Of a stretch of 8,197 nt of DNA, positions 1 through 5,740 are shown one piece after another. Both the position numbers and the translations under genes were made by a program. Position 1 is the first letter of the stretch; every line of letters starts with the position of its first letter. The stretch is from Natronohydrobacter sp. (lineage in GTDB: Bacteria; Pseudomonadota; Alphaproteobacteria; Rhodobacterales; Rhodobacteraceae): NCBI GenBank assembly GCA_007123015.1, contig SKSL01000278.1, positions 1-8,197 on the forward strand, given 5' to 3'. The notes below the pieces were generated by a model that was not told the DNA's origin, made no database searches, and saw only the letters and a program-made list of their open reading frames with translations.

Positions 1-435
1 CAGCATGGCCATACCTATATGGGCCATCCCATGGCGGCGGCGGCCGGGCTTGCTGTGCAGCAGGTGATCGCGCGCGACGCTTTGCTGGCCAATGTGCAGG
101 CCATGGGGGATGTGTTGCGCGTGCAGTTGCAAGATCAGTTCGGGCAGAATCCGCATGTCGGGGATATACGTGGTCGCGGGCTGTTTCAGGCGATTGAACT
201 TGTCGCGAATCGCGAGACAAAAGAGCCGTTTGACAGCGCGCTTAAGCTACATGCGAAAATAAAGACCGAAGCGATGGCGCGCGGGCTCATGGTGTATCCG
301 ATGGGCGGAACCCTTGATGGGGTGTCGGGCGATCATGTGCTGCTGGCGCCGCCCTTCATCGTGACGGAGGATGACCTGAGCGAGATCACCGCGCGCCTAG
401 CAGAGGCTGTCACAGCAGCACTGCCCTTGACCTGA
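1..435 (+). CDS. Class III aminotransferase, C-terminal part (5' end outside window)
   Basis: This is the C-terminal ~144 residues of a PLP-dependent fold-type I (class III) aminotransferase, open at the left edge. Seen: the HGHTYMGHPMAAAAGLA segment, which matches the conserved GHTYxGHP block after the PLP lysine in omega-transaminases. A VGDIRGRGLFQAIELV strand follows, then a KEPFD stretch and a C-terminal small domain with MVYPMGG and LLAPPFIVTEDDL, all usual for the family. The PLP-binding lysine lies upstream and is not visible, so activity and substrate cannot be judged. Full members are about 430-460 residues, so roughly two thirds is missing. The frame stays open from base 1 to a TGA at 433-435. 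A hairpin follows six bases later and the next gene converges. Substrate class (amine, beta-alanine, GABA or other) cannot be told from this part. Confidence 0.9.
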   Translation, partial: QHGHTYMGHPMAAAAGLAVQQVIARDALLANVQAMGDVLRVQLQDQFGQNPHVGDIRGRGLFQAIELVANRETKEPFDSALKLHAKIKTEAMARGLMVYPMGGTLDGVSGDHVLLAPPFIVTEDDLSEITARLAEAVTAALPLT

Positions 436-441
436 CGCCAA

Positions 442-470
442 GTAAGGTGCGTGCTGAGCACGCACCTTAC
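442..470. terminator. Perfect 13-bp hairpin between two converging genes
   Basis: GTAAGGTGCGTGC (442-454) and its exact reverse complement (458-470) flank a three-base TGA loop. The hairpin starts 6 nt after the aminotransferase stop and lies 25 nt beyond the infC stop, so both transcripts read into it. Neither side has a real T run, so it is not a textbook intrinsic terminator. It could be a weak bidirectional terminator or a 3'-end stabiliser. Confidence 0.6.
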
Positions 471-495
471 GCCAGCATCCGAGCATACACGTCCT

Positions 496-1035
496 TCAGC
501 GCGGCGAGATCATCATGATCATCTGCCGCCCTTCCATCTTGGGCATATTCTCGACCTTGCCGATCTCATTGATATCGGCCGCCACGCGCTGCAAAAGCTG
601 CGCGCCGATATCCTGATGCGCCATCTCGCGCCCACGAAAACGCAGTGTCACTTTCACTTTGTCACCGGCTTCCAGAAACCGGAACACATTGCGCATCTTC
701 ACATCGTAATCATGCGTGTCCGTGTTGGGGCGGAACTTCACTTCCTTGATTTCGATGGTCTTCTGGTTCTTGCGCGCTTCGGCTTCGCGCTTCTGCATCT
801 CATATTTGTATTTCCCGAAATCCATGATCTTGCAGACGGGCGGCGATGCATTGGGCGATATTTCGACAAGATCAAGACCAGCCTGTTCGGCCAGAACCAA
901 GGCCTGAGAGGGCTTCACAACCCCCAGATTTTCACCTTCGGCCCCGATCAGGCGGATTTCTGGCGCCCGGATGCGATCATTGACTCGCGGTCCAGTGTCG
1001 CGTTGTGGCGGGGCATTATGCGGTCTGCGGGCTAT
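496..1035 (-). CDS. infC: Translation initiation factor IF-3, starting at ATA
   Basis: IF-3 binds the 30S subunit, prevents premature 50S joining and proofreads start-codon pairing. Seen: the IF-3 signature KIMDFGKYKYEMQK at about residues 69-82, the N-domain block GPRVNDRIRAPEIRLIGAEG, the basic linker helix, and the C-domain with KVKVTLRFRGREMAH. With the ATA start at 1033-1035 the protein is 179 residues, the usual IF-3 length. No ATG, GTG or TTG lies in frame between the upstream stop (TAG, 1075-1077) and a GTG at residue 40. Starting at that GTG would remove much of the N domain. An AGGAG sits 7 nt before the ATA. Rare start codons (AUU, AUA, AUC) are known for infC and underlie autoregulation, because IF-3 rejects them when abundant. 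rpmI and rplT, often linked to infC, do not follow; a converging aminotransferase does. Confidence 0.93.
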   Translation of the reverse strand: MARRPHNAPPQRDTGPRVNDRIRAPEIRLIGAEGENLGVVKPSQALVLAEQAGLDLVEISPNASPPVCKIMDFGKYKYEMQKREAEARKNQKTIEIKEVKFRPNTDTHDYDVKMRNVFRFLEAGDKVKVTLRFRGREMAHQDIGAQLLQRVAADINEIGKVENMPKMEGRQMIMMISPR

Positions 1036-1042
1036 GGGAGGA

Positions 1043-1047
1043 CTCCT
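1043..1047 (-). promoter_or_regulatory. Ribosome binding site fixing the ATA start of infC
   Basis: On the minus strand this reads AGGAG, followed by a 7-nt spacer (1036-1042) and the ATA at 1033-1035. It is the only good Shine-Dalgarno in the region, and it supports ATA over the later in-frame GTG at 916-918. Confidence 0.7.
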
Positions 1048-1157
1048 GCATGCTGTTTCTGTCGATGCGCCAGACTAATGCCGCGAGATGCGCGTTTCAA
1101 GCGCGAAGATCGCGTCCGATCCGCGATAACATGCTTGTTTTGGAAGATTTGGCAGAG

Positions 1158-1188
1158 TTGACTTGCAAACCGGACCTGATCTGACATA
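1158..1188 (+). promoter_or_regulatory. Possible sigma-70-type promoter for the acidic protein gene
   Basis: TTGACT (1158-1163) is a good -35 match. The best -10 is only weak (GACATA, 1183-1188, spacer 19; other registers are no better). It would give a leader of about 30 nt before the AAGGGA (1215-1220) and the ATG at 1228. In the opposite direction, for infC, I see no convincing -35/-10 pair in 1048-1227. Confidence 0.3.
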
Positions 1189-1227
1189 GGGCGCAGACAG
1201 CTGCATATTTTCCAAAGGGAAAACATC

Positions 1228-1962
1228 ATGAACAAAACCCTTCTTGCTATCATTGCTGCGGCTGCCGTGGCAGCGGGTATCTGGTTTGGGGTTCTGTCCC
1301 GCGAGACACCGGATGTGGTCGAGCCCATGACAGAGGTGCCCGTCGAACCCGAGCTCGATGACTCGCCGGTCGAAGCGCCTGAACCCGTAGAGCCCGAGGT
1401 TATCGAGCCCGAGCCGGTCGAGCCCGAGCCAGAACCAGAGCCCGCACCGGCAGAGCCCGAGGCGATTGAACCCGAGGAAGAAAGCGTCGTCGAAGATGAC
1501 GCAGTTGAAGAAGCACCTGCCGAAGATGCTGCGCTGGATGCGGTCACGACCGAAGAGCTTCTGGAAGAAGTGGCCGATGACGCAGCCGAGACTGTTGAAG
1601 ACGCCCTTGAAGGCGCAGTTGACAGCACAACAGACGCTGTCGAAGATCTGGTCGATGAGATTTTTGGCGACGACAGTGCAGAGGCTGGCAGTGAAGCTGC
1701 CGTCGAAGAAGCTGTCGAGGCTGCAGAAGAAGAACTGTCGCCTGAAGCTGCCGAGCAGGCCGCAGACGCTGTGGAAGAACAGCTTGAGCTTGAAACACTC
1801 GGGTTGGACCTGTCGATTGACGCTGTGCGCGCCCAGATCGAAGCTGCCGGGCTGAACGCTGTCGACCGCACGATGATCGAAGGTGTGCTGCGGGCGGCCG
1901 GGGATAACCCAGAGCTGTTGCAGCAAGTGGTCGATCAGCTTCGTCAGATGACCGGAAACTGA
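1228..1962 (+). CDS. Membrane-anchored, extremely acidic protein of unknown function
   Basis: I do not recognise a named family. The 244-residue product has a short N-terminus with one Lys, a hydrophobic segment at residues 5-23 that reads as an uncleaved anchor, then Arg25. From residue 26 to 200 there is no Lys, Arg or His at all, while 67 of these 175 residues are Asp or Glu. Residues 28-82 are a Pro-Glu repeat rich in VEPE and PEPE units, probably extended and disordered. Residues 85-190 are Ala/Glu-rich and likely helical. Residues 191-244 look like a small folded helical domain with normal composition (VRAQIEAAG, RTMIEGVLRAAGDNPELL). The anchor suggests the acidic part faces the periplasm (inference). 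The start is supported by AAGGGA 7 nt upstream. The gene stands alone: it diverges from infC and ends at a strong terminator. Confidence 0.85.
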   Translation: MNKTLLAIIAAAAVAAGIWFGVLSRETPDVVEPMTEVPVEPELDDSPVEAPEPVEPEVIEPEPVEPEPEPEPAPAEPEAIEPEEESVVEDDAVEEAPAEDAALDAVTTEELLEEVADDAAETVEDALEGAVDSTTDAVEDLVDEIFGDDSAEAGSEAAVEEAVEAAEEELSPEAAEQAADAVEEQLELETLGLDLSIDAVRAQIEAAGLNAVDRTMIEGVLRAAGDNPELLQQVVDQLRQMTGN

Positions 1963-1981
1963 TCAGTTGCCTGCCTGACAT

Positions 1982-2018
1982 GAAAAAGCCCGGATACATT
2001 CTGTATCCGGGCTTTTTC
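1982..2018. terminator. Strong bidirectional intrinsic terminator
   Basis: A perfect 17-bp inverted repeat (1982-1998 and 2002-2018) encloses a TTC loop. The GC-rich core CCCGG is flanked by A5 on the left and T5 on the right, so each strand gives a hairpin ending in a U run. It sits 19 nt after the acidic-protein gene and 17 nt beyond the stop of the minus-strand ASKHA gene, and can end both transcripts. Confidence 0.92.
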
Positions 2019-2035
2019 TTGGGTTTCCAAAGAGT

Positions 2036-4069
2036 TCAGCCCCGCCGCCGCCTGCGCCCCCCGCTGGCCCCCTCGCCGGAATTGAAGCTCACTGCAGGCA
2101 AGGTCACGACCTGTCCCAGTTCAGGAAATGGATCGACCGCATGCGGCATCGCGTTCGCCGCGACAAAATGCTCCTGAAAGCGCGGCTCGATGGCCGTCTC
2201 GACCTTGTGGATACGCCCCACAGTGGCCTCGATCCCCGCGCGCGCCGCGACATTGCACAGCGCAATCCGCGCGCCGGTCCCGGCTGCATTGCCCGCGCTG
2301 GTCACATGGTCAAGATGCGCGTCAGGGATCATTCCCAGCACCATCGCGTGTTTCGGGCTGATATGCGCGCCAAAGGCCCCGGCCAGCACCACGCGGTCCA
2401 CGCGGTCCGTGCCAATCTCATCCATCAAGAGCCGCGCGCCAGCATAGAGCGCCGATTTCGCAAGCTGGATCGCGCGGATATCGCCTTGCGTGACCGTAAT
2501 GCGCGACCCGCCAGTCGCGGTCGCGTCATGGATCAGATAGGCATGGGTGCGGCCTTCGGGCTGACAGCGCCATGTTCCCGTCTGCTCCGCCGATCCGATC
2601 AGGCCCGAGCCATCGACCAGCCCGGCCATGCGCATTTCAGCCACCGCTTCGATGATGCCCGAGCCACAGATGCCGGTGATTCCCGTGGCTTCGGTCGCAT
2701 CTTCGAAGCCGTCTTCATCCGACCACAGATCGCAGCCGATCACGCGAAAGCGCGGTTCCTTCGTCACTGGGTCGATCTGGATGCGTTCGATCGCGCCGGG
2801 GGCTGCGCGCTGACCAGATGAGATCTGCGCACCCTCGAAGGCCGGACCTGTTGGCGAAGAACAGGCGAGCACGCGGCGTTTGTCCCCGAGCAGGATTTCC
2901 GCATTGGTGCCCACATCGACGACTAGGACCAGATCCTCGGATGTCTCGGGGCTTTCCGACAGCGCGACAGCGGCCGCATCCGCGCCGACATGGCCGGCGA
3001 TGCAAGGCAGCAGATAGGCGCGGGCGGCAGGGTTCATGGTGCTCAGACCCACCTCGCGCGCATCGAGGTTGAGCGCGCCAGACGTGGCCAGCGCGAACGG
3101 GGCCTGACCCAGTTCCACCGGGTCGATGCCGAGAAACAGGTGATGCATGACCGGGTTGCAGACGATTACGGCCTCCATGATCTCGCGCCCACTGATCTGT
3201 GCTTCGCGGGCGATGTCTGCGATCAGGGCGTCCATGCCTTCTCGCACAGCCCGCGTCATCTCGATATCGCCGCCGGGGTTCATCATGACGTAGCTCACGC
3301 GGCTCATCAGATCCTCGCCGAAGCGGATCTGCGGGTTCATGACGCCGGAGGACAGCACGACCGCGCCCGTTCGCAGATCGCACAGATGCGCGGCGATGGT
3401 GGTGGACCCCAGATCGATGGCCAGACCGTAAAGCCCGCCCTCGTAAAGACCCGGCCAGATGTCGAGCATGCGATGCGGCCCGGCGCGATGGTCCTTGTGC
3501 AATGCGACGGTCACTTTCCAACCGCCTTCACGCAGCACAGGCTGCAGCTTGCGCAGCACCTCCAGCCCGGCCGTGATCTCAGGGACGTCCCATTGGCGCT
3601 GTAGCGCCTTGGCCAGACGCTCGAAATCGCCTGACGGCTCGTGCATGTCGGGTTCTTCCACCTCCACGAAGTACAGCCTTGTTGCCGGGTCCATGGTGAT
3701 CGCGCGCGCGGTGGCGGCCTTTCGCACGACCTGGCGATGGACCTGGCTTTCGGGCGGCACGTCGATGACCACATCGCCCATGACCTTGGCCTGACAGCCC
3801 AGACGCCGCCCATCGATCAGGCCGCGTTTGTCCTTGTAGCGCTGTTCGACAGCGTTCCATTCCGACAGCGCGTCCTGGGTGACCGTGACACCATGTTTCG
3901 AGAACTCGCCATAGCCCGGTGTGATCTGGCATTTCGAACAAATCCCGCGCCCGCCGCAAACCGAATCCAGATCCACGCCCAATTGACGCGCCGCTGTCAA
4001 GACTGGTGTGCCGAACGCAAACCGTCCCCGCTTGCCCGAGGGTGTGAAAATCACCAGCGCATCTGTCAT
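2036..4069 (-). CDS. 2Fe-2S / ASKHA (DUF4445) protein, probable reductive activator of a corrinoid protein
   Basis: This 677-residue protein is built like RACo, the ATP-dependent activator that re-reduces inactive Co(II) corrinoid in methyltransferase systems. Seen: an N-terminal ferredoxin domain with Cys38, Cys44, Cys47 and Cys92 (CX5CX2C plus a distal Cys). A linker follows to about residue 205, then an actin-like ATPase region with phosphate-1 motif AIDLGSTTIA (217-226), phosphate-2 motif VVDVGTNAEI (383-392), TGICGSGIIEA (465-475) and adenosine-type motif VLAGAFG (561-567). All motifs are intact. The start at 4069 is chosen because GGAGG lies 8 nt upstream; a GTG at 4108 would place the start before that site. 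Its tail ends in GGRRRRRG. No corrinoid protein or methyltransferase is in the window, so the partner is unknown. It follows the last usp gene after 87 nt and may share its transcript. A role in corrinoid activation is inferred from family architecture only. Confidence 0.88.
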   Translation of the reverse strand: MTDALVIFTPSGKRGRFAFGTPVLTAARQLGVDLDSVCGGRGICSKCQITPGYGEFSKHGVTVTQDALSEWNAVEQRYKDKRGLIDGRRLGCQAKVMGDVVIDVPPESQVHRQVVRKAATARAITMDPATRLYFVEVEEPDMHEPSGDFERLAKALQRQWDVPEITAGLEVLRKLQPVLREGGWKVTVALHKDHRAGPHRMLDIWPGLYEGGLYGLAIDLGSTTIAAHLCDLRTGAVVLSSGVMNPQIRFGEDLMSRVSYVMMNPGGDIEMTRAVREGMDALIADIAREAQISGREIMEAVIVCNPVMHHLFLGIDPVELGQAPFALATSGALNLDAREVGLSTMNPAARAYLLPCIAGHVGADAAAVALSESPETSEDLVLVVDVGTNAEILLGDKRRVLACSSPTGPAFEGAQISSGQRAAPGAIERIQIDPVTKEPRFRVIGCDLWSDEDGFEDATEATGITGICGSGIIEAVAEMRMAGLVDGSGLIGSAEQTGTWRCQPEGRTHAYLIHDATATGGSRITVTQGDIRAIQLAKSALYAGARLLMDEIGTDRVDRVVLAGAFGAHISPKHAMVLGMIPDAHLDHVTSAGNAAGTGARIALCNVAARAGIEATVGRIHKVETAIEPRFQEHFVAANAMPHAVDPFPELGQVVTLPAVSFNSGEGASGGRRRRRG

Positions 4070-4077
4070 CGGCCCTG

Positions 4078-4082
4078 CCTCC
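4078..4082 (-). promoter_or_regulatory. Ribosome binding site deciding the start of the ASKHA gene
   Basis: The minus strand reads GGAGG, with an 8-nt spacer to the ATG at 4067-4069. It favours this start over the in-frame GTG at 4106-4108 and over an ATG that overlaps the site itself. Confidence 0.7.
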
Positions 4083-4156
4083 ATCTTGCTGTGGTGAGAT
4101 AACTGCACCAGTTGCAGAGGAAAGGCCAGATCGCGGCATGTCGGGCAGAAAAACCG

Positions 4157-4573
4157 TCAGCGCGTGACCAGCACCGAGATCGGCGAATGGCGCACCACAC
4201 GCGCGGCCGTCGAGCCGATGAAATAATCGCTCATGTCGGGTTTGTGGCTGGCCATCATGATCAGGTCAGCATGACATTCCTCGGCGCAGGCCAGAATGTT
4301 CTCTGACGGTTTGCCAGCGCGCAGGTCCATGTCCACTGTCTTGGCTTTGGCGGTCGCAGCCAGTGATTTCAGTTGCTCACTGACGGCCTTGCGCTGTTCC
4401 AGCAACTGTTCACGCGATACCACTGTCCGGAAATAGGGGGGGATTTCGTCCAGCACATGGACCAGCGTGATGGTCCCATCCGGGTCAATCAGCTTGTTGG
4501 CTTTCTGGATCAGGCTGCGGCTGGTCGCGCCCTTGTTGAACAGCGCCACGGCGATGACGATGGATTTATACAT
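4157..4573 (-). CDS. Universal stress protein (UspF/UspG-like), last of three tandem copies
   Basis: This 138-residue single-domain Usp fold protein is cytoplasmic by expectation. Seen: an N-terminal beta strand MYKSIVIAVALF, a central LVHVLDEIP strand, and a C-terminal nucleotide-site block ASHKPDMSDYFIGST (108-122) followed by VVRHSPISVLVTR. The usual G-2X-G-9X-GS pattern is altered: Ala108 and Lys111 replace the two glycines and the spacing to Gly120-Ser121 is one residue shorter. That resembles the SHRP...LLGS form of E. coli UspF and UspG. The start has AGGGAGG a few bases upstream. It is third in the usp series, 112 nt after the second copy, and is closest to it: both begin MYKSIVIA and share a 34-nt identical stretch. 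Such proteins act in survival of starvation or oxygen stress; the exact role here is unknown. Confidence 0.92.
   Translation of the reverse strand: MYKSIVIAVALFNKGATSRSLIQKANKLIDPDGTITLVHVLDEIPPYFRTVVSREQLLEQRKAVSEQLKSLAATAKAKTVDMDLRAGKPSENILACAEECHADLIMMASHKPDMSDYFIGSTAARVVRHSPISVLVTR
4200..4233. repeat. 34-nt identity between two usp genes, copy 1
   Basis: Bases 4200-4233 are identical to 4729-4762. Both encode the IGSTAAR region at the nucleotide site of adjacent usp genes. The rest of the two genes is clearly diverged, so this reflects either strong constraint on a duplicated gene or local gene conversion. Confidence 0.8.
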
Positions 4574-4595
4574 GATGACCTCCCTGAAAGGCGGC

Positions 4596-4638
4596 GCAAC
4601 TTATGTGAAAGTTGCCTCCCAAACCGCTTTGAGAGGCA
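4596..4638 (-). other. Two overlapping, mutually exclusive hairpins between usp genes
   Basis: In the 112-nt gap, GCAACTT (4596-4602) pairs with AAGTTGC (4609-4615) around a 6-nt loop. TGCCTC (4613-4618) pairs with GAGGCA (4633-4638). The arms share 4613-4615, so both cannot form fully at once. The first lies just upstream of the ribosome binding site of the 4157-4573 gene. This could be an attenuator-like or RNA-processing element, or chance. Confidence 0.3.
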
Positions 4639-4685
4639 GGATGGCACAACCGCGCCTGCAAGGCAATCAAGACCTGCAGAGATGT

Positions 4686-5105
4686 TCAGCGTGTGACCAG
4701 CACCGACACGGGGGCGTGGCGGACAATCCGCGCGGCCGTCGAGCCGATGAAATAATCGCTCAGGCCCGGCTTGTGGCTGGCGATCATGATCAGATCGGCA
4801 GCGGCTTCTTTCGCGGCCCCCAGAATACAGGCCGAGGGCTGGCCTTCGCGCACGACCGAAGTGACATCCATCCCCGATCCTTCGGCGGCGGCAATACTGT
4901 CAAGCTGGTCCTGCACATCACGCCGGCGGGCATGCATATGCTCTTTCGGGATCGAGGCCGCAACATAACCCGGCACTTCGTCGATCACATGGACCAGCGT
5001 GACCTTGCCGCCCGCATCCAGAAGCGTGCGGGCCTTGGACAGTGCCGCGCGTGTGGTCGCCCCTTCATTGAAGAGCGCTGCGGCAATGACGATGGATTTA
5101 TACAT
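4686..5105 (-). CDS. Universal stress protein (UspF/UspG-like), middle copy
   Basis: This 139-residue Usp paralogue begins MYKSIVIAAALFNEG and ends with the shared block ASHKPGLSDYFIGST, then IVRHAPVSVLVTR. Gly121-Ser122 form the phosphate-binding end of the site, while the first two glycines of the classic pattern are absent, as in its neighbours. A longer reading frame runs upstream to 5162, but the start at 5105 is preferred. It aligns with the paralogues, and GAGGA lies about 8 nt upstream. The longer form would overlap the preceding usp gene and lacks support. It starts 25 nt after the stop of the 5131-5544 copy, so the two are very probably co-transcribed. Confidence 0.92.
   Translation of the reverse strand: MYKSIVIAAALFNEGATTRAALSKARTLLDAGGKVTLVHVIDEVPGYVAASIPKEHMHARRRDVQDQLDSIAAAEGSGMDVTSVVREGQPSACILGAAKEAAADLIMIASHKPGLSDYFIGSTAARIVRHAPVSVLVTR
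4729..4762. repeat. 34-nt identity between two usp genes, copy 2
   Basis: This is the partner of 4200-4233, in the middle usp gene at the equivalent codons. The first usp gene (5131-5544) shares the same protein motif but differs at several bases here. Confidence 0.8.
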
Positions 5106-5130
5106 GGTGTTTTCCTCTCTAGGGGTCGTT

Positions 5131-5544
5131 TCAGCGTTCGACAAGGACCGAACATGTCGCATGGCGTATCACGCGCGCAGCTGTCGATCCGATGAAATAA
5201 TCCTGTAAACCGGGCTTATGGCTGGCGATCATGATCAGATCCGCATTGCTGTCGCTGGCAGCTTGAAGGATCTGTCCGGAAGCGGCCCCGCGCCGGATTT
5301 CATGCGAGATCCTGACCCCAAGGTCCGGATCGATCATCGCGCGCAATTCGACGGCCGCCTCGGCGCGGCGTTTCTCGGCCAGATCCGCAGGCAGCGACGC
5401 GGCGATAAAACCCGGCACTTCTTCCAGCACATGGATCAGCCGGATATCGCCACCTGCATCGAGCAGGTGTATCGCGCGCTGCAAGAGCTGCTTGCCTTGG
5501 TCGATATGGTCCAGATCCACTGCCACGATGATGCGGGGATACAT
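5131..5544 (-). CDS. Universal stress protein (UspF/UspG-like), first copy and promoter-proximal
   Basis: This 137-residue Usp paralogue is the most diverged of the three. It starts MYPRIIVAVDLDHIDQG, with the Asp after the first strand that nucleotide-binding Usps often carry at the adenine site; the other two have Ala or Leu there. It shares LIHVLEEVPGF and the C-terminal ASHKPGLQDYFIGST block with Gly119-Ser120, then VIRHATCSVLVER. The start at 5544 is backed by GGGAGGGG directly upstream and by paralogue alignment; an upstream in-frame start at 5577 is unneeded. It leads the minus-strand block, with a near-consensus FNR box centred about 66 nt before its start codon. Oxygen-responsive control of the group is therefore plausible. 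Confidence 0.92.
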   Translation of the reverse strand: MYPRIIVAVDLDHIDQGKQLLQRAIHLLDAGGDIRLIHVLEEVPGFIAASLPADLAEKRRAEAAVELRAMIDPDLGVRISHEIRRGAASGQILQAASDSNADLIMIASHKPGLQDYFIGSTAARVIRHATCSVLVER

Positions 5545-5603
5545 GGCCCCTCCCTCTTCCCTGTTGCGCGCAGTCACCCTGCGGGATCAGAGTGACGTCT
5601 GCG

Positions 5604-5617
5604 TTGATCCTTGTCAA
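5604..5617. promoter_or_regulatory. FNR/FnrL-type operator in the usp-glmU divergent region
   Basis: TTGAT-CCTT-GTCAA matches the FNR consensus TTGAT-N4-ATCAA at nine of ten defined positions. Its centre lies about 66 nt before the ATG of the first usp gene. A class II site (centre at -41.5) would put that start of transcription near 5569, leaving a leader of about 24 nt, although the -10 there is poor. In the glmU direction a TTCAAT (5641-5646) lies at class II distance. usp genes are common targets of FNR-type regulators, so the usp side is preferred by inference. A GTCAAAT direct repeat (5613-5619 and 5625-5631) overlaps its right edge. Confidence 0.6.
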
Positions 5618-5678
5618 ATGCAGCGTCAAATCGCCACTGTTTCAATGTGACATCAGATGTGAATCTTGCACCCCTTGC

Positions 5679-5706
5679 TTGCGCCCCTGTATCTGCGCGA
5701 TCTAAT
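5679..5706 (+). promoter_or_regulatory. Possible promoter for glmU-glmS
   Basis: TTGCGC (5679-5684) and TCTAAT (5701-5706, five of six to consensus) are 16 nt apart. Transcription would begin near 5713, about 28 nt before the glmU ATG. The -35 matches only in its TTG. No other good pair lies closer to the gene. Confidence 0.38.
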
Positions 5707-5740
5707 GATGAAAGACTTTGATAAAATGATAGAGGCAGGC

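Noticed and set aside
1033..1047. Self-pairing of the infC Shine-Dalgarno with the adjacent TCCTCCC spacer
   Set aside because: The pairing bases are too close for a hairpin loop, so it is not a believable switch.
1109..1127. ATCGCG / CGCGAT inverted repeat with 7-nt loop in the infC leader
   Set aside because: A 6-bp CG-rich stem is expected by chance in such sequence; no further support seen.
451..1161. 236-codon plus-strand frame across infC
   Set aside because: Antisense to IF-3, which is unmistakable; its start falls inside the 442-470 hairpin and it has no RBS or domain.
1032..1926. Two long minus-strand frames (Ser-rich and Phe/Leu-rich) opposite the acidic protein gene
   Set aside because: Their composition is the mechanical complement of repeated GAG/GAA/CCC codons; the plus-strand gene has an RBS, an anchor and a terminator.
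2715..3521. 268-codon second minus-strand frame inside the ASKHA gene
   Set aside because: Out-of-frame overlap within a protein whose motifs are all intact in the main frame; Arg/His-rich shadow.
5645..5661. CRP-like TGTGA motifs in ATGTGA...ATGTGA
   Set aside because: The two halves are in direct rather than inverted orientation, so they do not form a CRP site.
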